A DNA stretch of 50,162 nt from Verrucomicrobiota bacterium (GCA_018239845.1 JAFEGO010000120.1:1-50162); one strand, 5' to 3'; numbered from the stretch's first letter, positions 8,343 through 16,942 are shown. Made by a program: numbers and translations. The notes: generated from the sequence alone by a model not told the origin.

Positions 8343-9491
8343 TCAGGGTTTCACGGATTCCACGAACTGGATGCGGCCGTGGTTGACGGTGACGACGACA
8401 GCGGGTTTGGCGGCGTTGCGCTGGGCGTCCATCGTCGTCGCGCCGGTGACGCCGGGGAAGTCCTTCGTGGCGGCGAGGGCGTTGCGGAGGGCGGGCTCGG
8501 CGGTCGTGCCGGCGCGGGTGATAGCGTCGGCGAGGAGCATCACGGTGTCGTAGCCGAGGGCGGCGACGGCGTCGGGCGTCTCGCCGTTGAAGTGAGCCTT
8601 GAAGCGCGCGATGAAATTCCGGACCTCGGGGGCGGGCGACTCAGCGGAATAGTGGGTGGAGTAGTAAGTGCCCTCGACGGCGGCGCCGCCGAGTTCGATT
8701 AACTGCGGGGCTTCCCAGCCATCGCCACCGAAGATCGGGACGGTGAGACCGAGGGCGCGGGCCTGCTGGCAGATCAAGGCGGCCTCGGCGTAGTAGCCGG
8801 TGGCGGCAATGGCGTCGGGCCGGGCGGCGCGGAGGGCGGTGAGCTGGGCTTTGAAATCCTTGTCGCCCTCGGAGTATTTCAGGTCGGCGACAATCTCGCC
8901 GCCGGCGGCGGTGAACTTTTCGCGGAAGACCTGGGAGAGACCGACGCTGTACGGCGCGGAGACAGAGGTGAGGAGGGCGACGCGACGGACCTTGAGGCTC
9001 TCGCGGGCAAACTTGGCGAGGACCGCGCCTTGGAACGGATCGATGAAGCAGGTGCGGAAGATGTAGTTGCCGGCGGCGGTGACCTTGGGGTTGGTCGAGG
9101 AAATCGCGATCATCGGCACGCGGTAGTTTTGGCAGATGGGCGCGGCCTCGAGAGAATTGGTGGAGGCGTTGCCGCCGAGGACGGCGACGACCTTGTCGCG
9201 CGTGATGAGTTTTTTGACGACGGTGGCGGCCTCGCCGGACTTGGACTGGATGTCTTCACCGTAGAGTTCAAGCGGACGGCCGAGGACGCCGCCGCGTGCA
9301 TTGACCTCGGCGAGGGCGAGCTCGACGCCCTTGCGCGCGGCCTGGCCGAAGGAGGCCTCCTTGCCGGTGAGCGAGGCATAGTGGCCGATGCGGATCGGCT
9401 CGGGCGCGGCGAACGCAGCCGAAACAGTGACCAGAAACAAGAACGCGCAGCGGGCGAGGCTGCGCGTGCGCTGGGTGAGGGGCCGGGGCAT
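8343..9491 (-). CDS. livK: ABC transporter periplasmic binding protein, LivK family (copy 1)
   Basis: 382-residue type I periplasmic binding protein. It has an N-terminal signal peptide (hydrophobic stretch ending near AAFA), then PIRIGHYASLTGKEASFGQAARKGVELALAEVNARGGVLG, the standard Peripla_BP_6 start. The ATG at 9491 overlaps the preceding gene's stop by one base (TGATG), so it is preferred over a TTG one codon upstream. It is closely similar in sequence to the neighbouring gene at 9491-10624, indicating tandem duplication. The ligand is probably an amino acid or related small molecule and cannot be fixed. Confidence 0.9.
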   Translation of the reverse strand: MPRPLTQRTRSLARCAFLFLVTVSAAFAAPEPIRIGHYASLTGKEASFGQAARKGVELALAEVNARGGVLGRPLELYGEDIQSKSGEAATVVKKLITRDKVVAVLGGNASTNSLEAAPICQNYRVPMIAISSTNPKVTAAGNYIFRTCFIDPFQGAVLAKFARESLKVRRVALLTSVSAPYSVGLSQVFREKFTAAGGEIVADLKYSEGDKDFKAQLTALRAARPDAIAATGYYAEAALICQQARALGLTVPIFGGDGWEAPQLIELGGAAVEGTYYSTHYSAESPAPEVRNFIARFKAHFNGETPDAVAALGYDTVMLLADAITRAGTTAEPALRNALAATKDFPGVTGATTMDAQRNAAKPAVVVTVNHGRIQFVESVKP

Positions 9492-10624
9492 CAAGGATTG
9501 ACGGATTCGACGAACTTGAACTTGCCGTCCTTGACCGTGATGACGACGGCGGCCTTGGTGGCGTTGCGCTCGGCGTCCATGGTGGTGTTGCCGGTGACGC
9601 CCTGGTAATCCTTGGTGGCGGCGAGGGCGGCGCGGATCTTGGGACGCTCGGCGGAGCCGGCGCGTTTGATGGAGTCGGCGAGGACCATCATGGAGTCGTA
9701 GCCGAGGGCGGCCATGGCGTCGGGCGTCTCGCCGTCGAAACGGGCGCGGAATTTCTTCACGAAGTCCTGGACCGCCGGCGCGCTGTTTTCCGGCGTGTAG
9801 TGGGTGGAGTAATAGGTGCCCTCGACGGCGCTGCCGCCGAGCTCGATGAGCTGCGGGGCCTCCCAGCCGTCGCCGCCGAAGATCGGGAGATTCATGCCCA
9901 GGCCGCGGGCCTGCTGGCAGATGAGGGCGGCCTCGGTGTAGTAGCCGGGGGCGAAGATGCCGTCCACGCCGGCGGCCTTGATGGCGGTGAGCTGGGCCTT
10001 GAAGTCCTTGTCGCCCTCGGAAAATTTCTGCTCGATGACGACCTCGCCGCCGTCGGCGATGAAGCGCTCCTTGAAGTACTTCGCGAGGCCGACGCTGTAG
10101 GCGGAGGAGACGGAAGTGAGGAGGCCGAGCTTCTTAAGCTTCAAGGTGTTCTTGGCGAACTTGGCCATGACGACGCCCTGGAACGGATCGATGAAGCAGA
10201 CGCGGAAGATGTAGTTGCCCTTCTCGGTGACGGCGGGGTTGGTCGAGGACGGGGAGATCATCGGGACCTTGAAGGCCTGGCAGACCGGGGCGGCCTCGAG
10301 GGAGCGGCTGGAAGCGACCTCGCCGAGGATCGCGACGACCTTGTCGCGGGCGATGAGCTTTTTGACGATGGTGGCGGACTCGCCCTGCTTGGACTGGTTG
10401 TCCTCGGTGAGCAGCTCGATCTTGCGGCCGAGGACGCCGCCGGCGGCGTTGAGGTCCTCGACGGCGAGTAGCGTGCCCTTGTGGGAAGACTGGCCGAAGG
10501 CGGCCTCCTTGCCGGTGAGCGAGGCGAACTCGCCGACCTTGATCGTCTCCTGGGCGATGGCGCCAGCGGCAAGCAGGGCGCTGGCGAAGGCGGTGAGGAG
10601 CGAGGTGCGGAGAAATTGAATCAT
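9491..10624 (-). CDS. livK: ABC transporter periplasmic binding protein, LivK family (copy 2)
   Basis: 377 residues, first gene of the six-gene liv operon. Signal peptide MIQFLRTSLLTAFASALLAA ends at AIAQ, and the mature protein starts ETIKVGEFASLTGKEAAFGQ. It aligns along its whole length with the downstream copy (shared SLTGKEA.FGQ, GGVLGR, FRVCFIDPFQG/FRTCFIDPFQG, GTYYSTHY, GVTG.TTMDA.RNA.K motifs). Two binding proteins feeding one membrane complex would broaden or fine-tune substrate range. That is inference. Confidence 0.9.
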   Translation of the reverse strand: MIQFLRTSLLTAFASALLAAGAIAQETIKVGEFASLTGKEAAFGQSSHKGTLLAVEDLNAAGGVLGRKIELLTEDNQSKQGESATIVKKLIARDKVVAILGEVASSRSLEAAPVCQAFKVPMISPSSTNPAVTEKGNYIFRVCFIDPFQGVVMAKFAKNTLKLKKLGLLTSVSSAYSVGLAKYFKERFIADGGEVVIEQKFSEGDKDFKAQLTAIKAAGVDGIFAPGYYTEAALICQQARGLGMNLPIFGGDGWEAPQLIELGGSAVEGTYYSTHYTPENSAPAVQDFVKKFRARFDGETPDAMAALGYDSMMVLADSIKRAGSAERPKIRAALAATKDYQGVTGNTTMDAERNATKAAVVITVKDGKFKFVESVNP

Positions 10625-10820
10625 GATGGGCAGGGTTAAGAACGAAAGAAGACGGTGCGAGGGAAAGGGAGAGGAGAAGGCATTTCAACCAAACTGTGCG
10701 GCGGGTATTGCAGGTGGCGTGCCGGATTGGACGGGTGACAGGGAAGGCGGCGCGGATGATCGGGCGGCTACTGGGGAGTATTATTTGCTTTCGGGCGGGC
10801 GGGCGGTTTGATCGGGGCGG

Positions 10821-11936
10821 TTGAATACCTACGACCGACATCTGTTGCGCGAGTGGCTGACGATCCTGGGGCTCGTGCTGTGCGCGGCGATGGGGCTGCT
10901 GCTGATCCAGGTGATGTACGACGACTTCCGGGCGCTCCGCGAACTCGGGGCGCGGGGGTACGACCTGTGGAGCTACATGTTTGTGACGATGCCGAGCAAG
11001 TTCACCGTGGTGCTGCCGCTGGCGCTGCTGGTGTCGCTCATGTTCACTTTGGGCAAGCTGCACCGGGCAAACGAGTTTACGGCGCTGCGGGCGGCGGGCG
11101 TGGGGCTGGGGCGCATCACGGCGCCGATCTGGCTGATCGGCGCACTGGCCTGCGGGCTTTCCTGGTGGCTCAACACCGAGGTGGTGCCGTGGTCGGTGGA
11201 GAAGTCGCAGGAGATGCGCGACCGCCTGCAGTTCCAGAAGGAGGCCAACGCGGTCGCGGGCGACAGCGGCCGGGTCGGGCTGGTGTACAGCGTGGCCTTT
11301 GACAACACGCACGGGCGGCGCATGTGGTTTTTCAACCGTTACAGCCAGTACACCAAGCGCGGGTACGGCGTAACGGTCTCGACGCTCAACTCCACGCGGC
11401 GCGAGCTTTCGCGGATCGTCGCGGCGGAGGCGTGGTTCGACCCGGCGACGGGGTGGAATTTCAAGGACGGGCGCGAGCTGGAGTTCAGGGCCGAGACCGG
11501 CGAGCTGATGTCCACGGAGCCCTTTGCGCGACGGACGGAGGCGACCTTCCACGAGGACCCGCAGCTGATGCTGCTGATCGACCGGCGCTACGTGGATCTT
11601 TCGCTGCCGCAGATCGAGCGGCTGATGACGTATTTCGAGGCGGAAAACAGCCCGAAGCTCACGGACTGCGCGGTGCACTACTACGGGTTGATCGCCACCA
11701 CCTTCGGGCCGTTGATCGTGATCATGATCGCCATCCCCTTTGCGGTGACGGGCGTGCGCGTGAATCCGGCGGTGGGCGCCTCGAAGTCGATCGGCCTGTT
11801 TTTCCTCTACTATCTGATGGACTATGCGGCGTCGGCGCTGGCGACGAAAGGGCTCGTCGAGCCGGCGCTCGCCGCCTGGCTGCCCAACCTCGGGATGATG
11901 GGGCTGGCGGCGTGGTTTCTCTGGCGGATGCGATAA
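10821..11936 (+). CDS. LptF/LptG-type permease (YjgP/YjgQ family)
   Basis: 371-residue inner-membrane protein of the LPS transport ABC exporter (LptB2FG). It shows the family layout: N-terminal MNTYDRHLLREWLTILG with a membrane helix, further hydrophobic helices around residues 45-75 and 95-115 (PSKFTVVLPLALLVSLMFTLGKLHRANEFTALRAAG is a strong family motif), a central periplasmic beta-jellyroll region, then C-terminal helices. The start is a TTG at 10821; no better start is present upstream, and GGGGCGG lies just before it as a weak ribosome site. LptF and LptG cannot be told apart confidently, and no partner gene lies adjacent. Confidence 0.88.
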   Translation: MNTYDRHLLREWLTILGLVLCAAMGLLLIQVMYDDFRALRELGARGYDLWSYMFVTMPSKFTVVLPLALLVSLMFTLGKLHRANEFTALRAAGVGLGRITAPIWLIGALACGLSWWLNTEVVPWSVEKSQEMRDRLQFQKEANAVAGDSGRVGLVYSVAFDNTHGRRMWFFNRYSQYTKRGYGVTVSTLNSTRRELSRIVAAEAWFDPATGWNFKDGRELEFRAETGELMSTEPFARRTEATFHEDPQLMLLIDRRYVDLSLPQIERLMTYFEAENSPKLTDCAVHYYGLIATTFGPLIVIMIAIPFAVTGVRVNPAVGASKSIGLFFLYYLMDYAASALATKGLVEPALAAWLPNLGMMGLAAWFLWRMR

Positions 11937-12131
11937 GCCAGAGAAAAGGGATTTTGGATTTGCCCGGGCCGGGAAACGGCTAACCGTGTCCGGTCTCCAG
12001 CGCGAACACGATCGCGACCGCGAGACGCACCGTTCAACCTTACGATTAGGACACCACAGGCATGATCGCATCGCGACAAGCACTCCGTCCCACCGCCCGC
12101 CGGTTTCCCGATCCTGGAAACCGGAGGCGAT

Positions 12132-12920
12132 ATTAAGACGATCCTCGATTTTGCCCGCGCGAGGCGCGAGGCGCAGCCGATCGTGATGGTGACCGCGTAT
12201 GACGCCCTGATGGCGCGCATCGTGGCGGAGCACGTGGACGCGATTTTGGTCGGCGACAGCGTCGCCATGGCCGTGCATGGCTTGGAATCGACCGTGCAGG
12301 CCACGGTCGAAATGATGGTGCTGCACACCGCGGCCGTGCGGCGCGGCGCTCCCGGCCCGGTGATCGTGGCGGACATGCCCTTTGGCTCCTGCCGCCAAGG
12401 TCCGTACGTGGCCGCCAAGGCGGCGGAGGCGCTGATGCGCGCCGGGGCCACGGCCGTGAAAGTGGAAGGCGTGCGCGGGCACGAGGATGTCATCGAGCAT
12501 CTTGTCGTAGGCGGCATCCCGGTGATGGGGCATCTCGGGCTGACGCCGCAGTCGGTGAACCAAATCGGCGGCTATCGCGTGCAGGCCCGGACGCAGACGG
12601 AGGGCGAGAAATTGAAAGCCGACGCGCGCCGGTTGGAGGAGCTGGGCGCCTTTGCCCTCGTGCTTGAATGCGTGCCGGAAGCCTTGGCGCGCGAAGTCAC
12701 CGAGGAGCGTCAAATCCCGACCATCGGTATCGGCGCGGGGGCGGGCACGGCGGGGCAGGTGCTGGTGCTGACGGATTTGCTGGGGCTGGATGGCCGGTTC
12801 CGGCCGCGGTTTGCGCGGCGCTATCTCGAAGGGGAAGCGCTGGTGAGCGAGGCGGTGGGCCGCTATGCGGCGGACGTGCGCGGGGCGGCTTTCCCGGCGA
12901 AGCAGGAGACTTTGGCATGA
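12132..12920 (+). CDS. panB: 3-methyl-2-oxobutanoate hydroxymethyltransferase (PanB), apparent ATT start
   Basis: First step of pantothenate synthesis: transfers a hydroxymethyl group from methylene-THF to ketoisovalerate. Motifs: VTAYDALMA, VGDSVAMAVHG (Mg-binding Asp), HTAAVRRGAP, VKVEG, GHLGLTPQSVN, LVLECVP, TIGIGAG. Family similarity starts at IKTILDFARARREAQPIVMVTAYDA, whose first codon is ATT (12132), preceded by GGAGG at 12123-12127. There is no ATG, GTG or TTG in frame between the upstream stop (12063) and the GTG at 12183; starting there would remove about 17 conserved residues. With the ATT the protein is 262 residues, the normal PanB length. The stop overlaps panC (ATGA). Confidence 0.9.
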   Translation: MKTILDFARARREAQPIVMVTAYDALMARIVAEHVDAILVGDSVAMAVHGLESTVQATVEMMVLHTAAVRRGAPGPVIVADMPFGSCRQGPYVAAKAAEALMRAGATAVKVEGVRGHEDVIEHLVVGGIPVMGHLGLTPQSVNQIGGYRVQARTQTEGEKLKADARRLEELGAFALVLECVPEALAREVTEERQIPTIGIGAGAGTAGQVLVLTDLLGLDGRFRPRFARRYLEGEALVSEAVGRYAADVRGAAFPAKQETLA

Positions 12921-13684
12921 AGACGATGACCCCGATATTGTATCGTAATTTGGATGCGTGGCGCGGCGCGCGGCCGATCATGGGCGGCCAGCGCATCGGC
13001 TTTGTGCCCACGATGGGGGCGCTGCACGCGGGGCACCGCGCGCTGCTGGAGCGGGCGCGGGCGGAGAACGACCGGGTGGTGCTGAGCATCTTTGTGAATC
13101 CGACGCAGTTCAACGACCTGGCGGATTTGGAGAAGTACCCGCAGACCCTCGCGCAGGATCTGGCGCTGGCGGAAGGGCTGGCGACCGACGTGCTCATGCC
13201 GACGGCCCAGGCCATGTACCCGGACAACTACCGTTTCCGGGCGACGGAGCTGGAGCTGAGCCGCGAGCTGGAAGGCGCACACCGGCCGGGGCATTTCGAC
13301 GGCGTGCTGACAGTGGTGCTGAAGCTGCTGAACCTCGTGCAGCCGCACCGCGCGTACTTCGGGGAGAAGGACTGGCAGCAGCTCCAGCTGGTGCGGGGGA
13401 TGGTGGCGGCGCTGTTTCTGCCGGTGGAGATCGTGGCTTGTCCGACGGTGCGCGAGGAAAGCGGGCTGGCGATGAGCTCGCGGAATGCGCGGCTGTCGGA
13501 GCAAGGCCGGGCCCATGCGGCGCATTTTTCGCGGATCCTCAAGGAAGCGCCGGATGCGGCGGGGGCGGCGTTGGAGCTGAAGTTCGCGGGCTTCGAGGTG
13601 GACTACGTGGAGGACCGCGCGGGCGCGCGGCTCGGCGCGGTGCGGTTGGAAGGCGTGCGACTCATCGACCATGTGCGTCTCTAA
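12917..13684 (+). CDS. panC: Pantothenate synthetase (PanC)
   Basis: ATP-dependent ligation of pantoate and beta-alanine. 255 residues, about 25 shorter than E. coli PanC, with the shortening in the C-terminal domain. Motifs: FVPTMGALHAGHRALLERA (HIGH-like site), SIFVNPTQFN, the RPGHFDGVLTVVLKL segment, AYFGEKDWQQLQLVRGMV, and GLAMSSRNARLS (KMSKS-equivalent). The ATG at 12917 overlaps the panB stop as ATGA; the long frame upstream of it is a shadow of panB. The 3' end overlaps coaBC by 14 bases. Confidence 0.95.
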   Translation: MKTMTPILYRNLDAWRGARPIMGGQRIGFVPTMGALHAGHRALLERARAENDRVVLSIFVNPTQFNDLADLEKYPQTLAQDLALAEGLATDVLMPTAQAMYPDNYRFRATELELSRELEGAHRPGHFDGVLTVVLKLLNLVQPHRAYFGEKDWQQLQLVRGMVAALFLPVEIVACPTVREESGLAMSSRNARLSEQGRAHAAHFSRILKEAPDAAGAALELKFAGFEVDYVEDRAGARLGAVRLEGVRLIDHVRL

Positions 13685-14870
13685 CGTACTGTTCATTTTG
13701 ACGGGCTCGATCGCGGGCTACAAGGCGTGCGCGGCGGTGTCGCAGTTCGTGCAGGACGGGCATGTTGTGCGCGTGGTGATGACCGAGGCGGCGCAGCGCT
13801 TCGTGGGCCGGGCGACCTTGGAGGGGCTGACGGGTCAGCCGGTCGCGACGGACCTCTGGGAGCCGGGGCGGGCGATGGAGCATATTTCCCTCACGCGCTG
13901 GGCGGATGTGGTCGTGGTGTGCCCGGCCACGGCCAACACCTTGAACAAACTCGCGGCGGGGCTGGGCGATGACCTGGTGGGCGCGCTGTTTCTCGCGCGC
14001 GAGAGCGGCCAGCCTTGGCTGGCGGCGCCCGCGATGAACCCCGCGATGTGGACGCATCCGGCGACGGTGGCGGCAGTGGAGAAACTGCAGACGTGGGGCG
14101 TGCGCTTCATCGAACCGGGCCGGGGCCGGACGGCTTGTGGCGAAACGGGCGAGGGCCGCATGGCCGAGCCGGAAAACGTGGTCGCGGCGGTGGAGGCGGC
14201 ACTCGCGAAGCCGGCGAAACGGCTGAAGGTGCTCATCACGAGTGGTGGCACGGCGGAGCCGATCGACGGCGTGCGGGTGCTGACCAATACGAGCACCGGC
14301 GCGACCGGGGCGCGGTTGGCGCGGTATTTCCAACGGTGCGGGCACGACGTGACGCTCCTGCGGGCACGGACGGCGGTGGCGGCGCCGGTGCGCGAGGTGA
14401 CCTTCGGGTCTTACGCGGAATTGGCGGAGGCACTGCGGACGCGGCTAAGTGGCGGTGACTGCGACGTGGTCATCCATGCGGCCGCGGTGGGGGATTTTCG
14501 GATCGAGGCGGTGAAAGTGGCCGGCGAAGTGCAGCCGACGGGACGCAAGCTGGACTCCAGCGCACCGCTGACCTTGGAGCTGGCGCCGCAACCGAAGTTG
14601 CTCGCGGTGTTGAAGACATGGAGTCCGCGGCCGCTGATGGTGGTGGGCTTCAAGCTGACCAACGGATCGACGCGGGAGCAGGGGCGGCAGGAAGCGCTGG
14701 AGCAGATGGAAGCGGGGGCGGTTGATCTCGTGGTGCACAATGATCTGGCGGAACAGCGGGAGGGGGTATTCCCCGCGATGATCTATCGGCGCGGTGAGGT
14801 TGCCGGTGTGGCCTGTGCCGACCGGCAGGAATTGGCGTTCCATTTGGAACAGTTGCTCAACCCGACCTGA
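13671..14870 (+). CDS. coaBC: Bifunctional phosphopantothenoylcysteine decarboxylase/synthetase (CoaBC)
   Basis: 399 residues. The CoaC half (about 1-185) is an FMN flavoprotein: LTGSIAGYKA, substrate-recognition APAMNPAMW and the TACGETGEGRM segment with the active-site Cys. The CoaB half (about 187-399) begins LKVLITSGGTAEPIDGVRVLTNTSTGATG (CTP/nucleotide binding) and contains IHAAAVGDFR and DLVVHNDLA. It makes 4'-phosphopantetheine from 4'-phosphopantothenate and Cys. It starts inside the panC 3' end (14-base overlap), so it is translationally coupled within the pan/coa block. Confidence 0.95.
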   Translation: MCVSNVLFILTGSIAGYKACAAVSQFVQDGHVVRVVMTEAAQRFVGRATLEGLTGQPVATDLWEPGRAMEHISLTRWADVVVVCPATANTLNKLAAGLGDDLVGALFLARESGQPWLAAPAMNPAMWTHPATVAAVEKLQTWGVRFIEPGRGRTACGETGEGRMAEPENVVAAVEAALAKPAKRLKVLITSGGTAEPIDGVRVLTNTSTGATGARLARYFQRCGHDVTLLRARTAVAAPVREVTFGSYAELAEALRTRLSGGDCDVVIHAAAVGDFRIEAVKVAGEVQPTGRKLDSSAPLTLELAPQPKLLAVLKTWSPRPLMVVGFKLTNGSTREQGRQEALEQMEAGAVDLVVHNDLAEQREGVFPAMIYRRGEVAGVACADRQELAFHLEQLLNPT

Positions 14871-14878
14871 TTTTTCCC

Positions 14879-15670
14879 ATGCTCCTCTGTCTCGATGTCG
14901 GCAATACCCAGATCCACGGCGGCGTGTTCGATGACGTCGGCCTGCGCTGTCAGTTTCGCAAAACCACGCAGCCCATCGGCACGACGGATGAGCTGGGCGT
15001 CTTCTTCCGGACGGTGCTGCGCGAGAACGGCTTTGATCCCAAGCAGGTGAAGCGCGTGGTCATCTGCTCGGTGGTGCCGGCGGCGCTGTATGGCCTGCGG
15101 GGGGCGGCGGAGAAATATTTTCATTGCGAGCCGCTGGTGCTGCAGGCGGGCGTGAAGACGGGCCTGAAGATCAAATATCGCAACCCCGCCGAGGTGGGCG
15201 CCGATCGGATCGCCGATGCGATGGCGGCGGTCCACCGGCATCCGGGGCGGGATATGCTGGTGGTGGACCTCGGCACGGCGACCACCATCGAGGTGATCAC
15301 GGCGGAGGGGGATTACCTGGGCGGGGCGATCCTGCCGGGCCTCGGCATGGCGGCGGACTCCCTCGCGGGCGGCACGGCCCGGCTCTCGCGCGTGGAAATC
15401 GCCCGGCCCGAGGCCGCGCTGGGGCGGACCACGGTGGAGAGCATCCAGTCGGGCCTGATCCACGGCCACGCGGGGGCGGTGCGGCAATTGTGCGCGCTGA
15501 TGGCGGCGGAGGCTTTCGGGGGCAAAAAGCCGTGGGTGATCGGCACGGGCGGGTTTGCGCGGATGTTCGAGCGCGACGGCCTGTTCGACGAAGTCGTGCC
15601 GGAGCTCGTGCTGCTCGGGCTGCGGCGCGCGGCGGAGCTCAACGTACCGGAGATGATAAATAAAGCGTAA
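14879..15670 (+). CDS. coaX: Type III pantothenate kinase (CoaX)
   Basis: 263 residues, ASKHA-fold kinase that phosphorylates pantothenate. Type III signatures: LCLDVGNTQIHGGVFD (phosphate 1), GADRIADAMAA, and VVDLGTATTIEVITAEGDYLGGAILPGL (phosphate 2). The enzyme class needs a monovalent cation and is insensitive to CoA feedback (family knowledge). It starts 8 bases after coaBC, placing the kinase with the next two enzymatic steps. Confidence 0.95.
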   Translation: MLLCLDVGNTQIHGGVFDDVGLRCQFRKTTQPIGTTDELGVFFRTVLRENGFDPKQVKRVVICSVVPAALYGLRGAAEKYFHCEPLVLQAGVKTGLKIKYRNPAEVGADRIADAMAAVHRHPGRDMLVVDLGTATTIEVITAEGDYLGGAILPGLGMAADSLAGGTARLSRVEIARPEAALGRTTVESIQSGLIHGHAGAVRQLCALMAAEAFGGKKPWVIGTGGFARMFERDGLFDEVVPELVLLGLRRAAELNVPEMINKA

Positions 15671-15686
15671 CTAATTTATAGATACC

Positions 15687-16046
15687 ATGAGACTGACCCT
15701 GCTCAAAGCCAAGCTGCACGGTGCGACCGTCACCGCCGCAGACCTGCACTACGAAGGCTCCATCGCGCTCGGACCCGACCTGCGGAAGGCGGCCGGGTTT
15801 CTGCTCCACGAGCGCGTGGAGATCTACAACTGCAACAATGGGGAGCGCTTCGCGACCTACGTGATCGGGGGGCGCAAACGCGGCGAAGTGATGCTCAACG
15901 GCGCGGCGGCGCGGCTGGTGCAGCCGGGCGACAAGGTGATCATCGCGGCCTACGCGGACTTCGAGGTCGAGGAGGCGAAGCGGCACGAACCGGTGGTCGT
16001 GCTGCTGGATGCGAAGAACCGGCCGAAGGTGCGTGCGAAGCGGTAG
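15687..16046 (+). CDS. panD: Aspartate 1-decarboxylase (PanD)
   Basis: 119-residue pyruvoyl-dependent enzyme making beta-alanine from Asp. The self-cleavage site is visible as YEGS, cleaving between Gly24 and Ser25 to give the pyruvoyl group. LLKAKLHGATVTAADL is the expected N-terminus, and NCNNGERFATYVI and the NGAAARL segment (Asn-Gly-Ala-Ala) also match. It is the last gene of the pan/coa block, 16 bases after coaX, and is followed directly by a GTAG-headed palindrome. Confidence 0.95.
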   Translation: MRLTLLKAKLHGATVTAADLHYEGSIALGPDLRKAAGFLLHERVEIYNCNNGERFATYVIGGRKRGEVMLNGAAARLVQPGDKVIIAAYADFEVEEAKRHEPVVVLLDAKNRPKVRAKR

Positions 16047-16050
16047 AAAA

Positions 16051-16082
16051 GTAGCGCACTGCGGCGGGGACGCCGCAGCCAC
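16051..16082. repeat. GTAG-headed REP-like palindrome after panD
   Basis: GTAG (16051-16054) precedes CTGCGGCG/CGCCGCAG with a short GGGA-type loop. The same 26-27 bp unit recurs in the same orientation at 16905-16930, so the two copies flank the short-chain dehydrogenase gene. It may also terminate the convergent transcripts. Confidence 0.6.
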
Positions 16083-16087
16083 TGCTG

Positions 16088-16870
16088 TCAGGTGCGGAGG
16101 TAGCTGGCGCCGTTGACGTCGAGGATCGAGCCGGTCATCGCGGCGGGGGCGTCGAGAGCGCAGAAGACGGCGCTGCGGGCGACCTCCTCGGTGTGGGCGA
16201 CGCGGCCGAGGGGATGCCCGGCGAGAATCTCGTCGCGCCGCGGTCCGTGGAGGTGCGGGGCGGCCATGTCGGTTTCGACCCAGCCGGGGGCGATGACGTA
16301 AACGTAGATTTGTTTCGGCGCGAGGGCGTGGGCGAGGGACTGGCTGAGGGCGTTGAGGCCGGCTTTGCTGGCGCCGTAGGCGGGGGCGTGGGGCTCGCCG
16401 CGGAAGGCCCCGCGGGAGGAGATGTTCACGATGCGGCCCCGGCCGTGGGCGTGGAGGTGCGCGGCGTCGTGCGTGGCGGCGGCCATGTGCTGCGCGGCGA
16501 GGAGCGAGAGATTGGCCGGGCCGTGGAGATTGGCGTCGAGGTGGCGCTGCCAGGCGCTCCGCCACGCGGCAAAGTCGGCGGTGAGCGGTGAGTGGAGCTC
16601 GTAGATCGCGGCATTGTTGACGACGATGTCGATGCGGCCGAAGGCGGCGGTCACCTCGCGCCAGAGACGCTCGACCTCGGCGGGCTGGGCGAGGTCGGCG
16701 GGGAAGATCGCGTGGCCGTGGCGCGGGAGCCCGGCGAGGGTGGCCGCGGCGGCGGCGTGGTTCTGGTGATAGTGCAGTGCGACGCGGACGCCGCGGGCAG
16801 CGAGTTTTTGCGTAATGGCCTGACCGATGCCGCGGGAGGCGCCGGTGACGAGGGCGGTGAGGGGAGACAT
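16088..16870 (-). CDS. Short-chain dehydrogenase/reductase (SDR family)
   Basis: 260-residue NAD(P)-dependent oxidoreductase. Classical SDR motifs: TGASRGIG (cofactor glycine motif), IVVNNAAIY (NNAG equivalent), catalytic Ser in VNISSRGAF, catalytic YGASK (Tyr and Lys), and VIAPGWVETDM. The ATG at 16870 gives a normal N-terminus. A longer frame back to 16930 would translate a REP repeat and is rejected. It resembles FabG-type 3-oxoacyl reductases but substrate is unknown. It is convergent with panD. Confidence 0.88.
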   Translation of the reverse strand: MSPLTALVTGASRGIGQAITQKLAARGVRVALHYHQNHAAAAATLAGLPRHGHAIFPADLAQPAEVERLWREVTAAFGRIDIVVNNAAIYELHSPLTADFAAWRSAWQRHLDANLHGPANLSLLAAQHMAAATHDAAHLHAHGRGRIVNISSRGAFRGEPHAPAYGASKAGLNALSQSLAHALAPKQIYVYVIAPGWVETDMAAPHLHGPRRDEILAGHPLGRVAHTEEVARSAVFCALDAPAAMTGSILDVNGASYLRT

Positions 16871-16904
16871 GCGGTTGGAAGCGGGAGAGGGTCGGAGCGG
16901 CAAC

Positions 16905-16930
16905 GCACTGCGGCGGGACGCCGCAGCCAC
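16905..16930. repeat. Second copy of the panD-side palindrome
   Basis: CTGCGGCG-GGA-CGCCGCAG, nearly identical to 16056-16082 and in the same orientation, but without the GTAG foot. It lies between the SeqA-like gene and the dehydrogenase. Confidence 0.6.
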
Positions 16931-16942
16931 GACGAGCCGGAC

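Noticed and set aside
12062..12135. ATG at 12062 as the panB start
   Set aside because: It is out of frame with panB and ends at a TAA at 12134-12136. Using it would require a frameshift for which there is no other sign.
16870..16930. 20-residue N-terminal extension of the dehydrogenase
   Set aside because: It would translate the REP palindrome, while the normal SDR N-terminus begins at ATG 16870.
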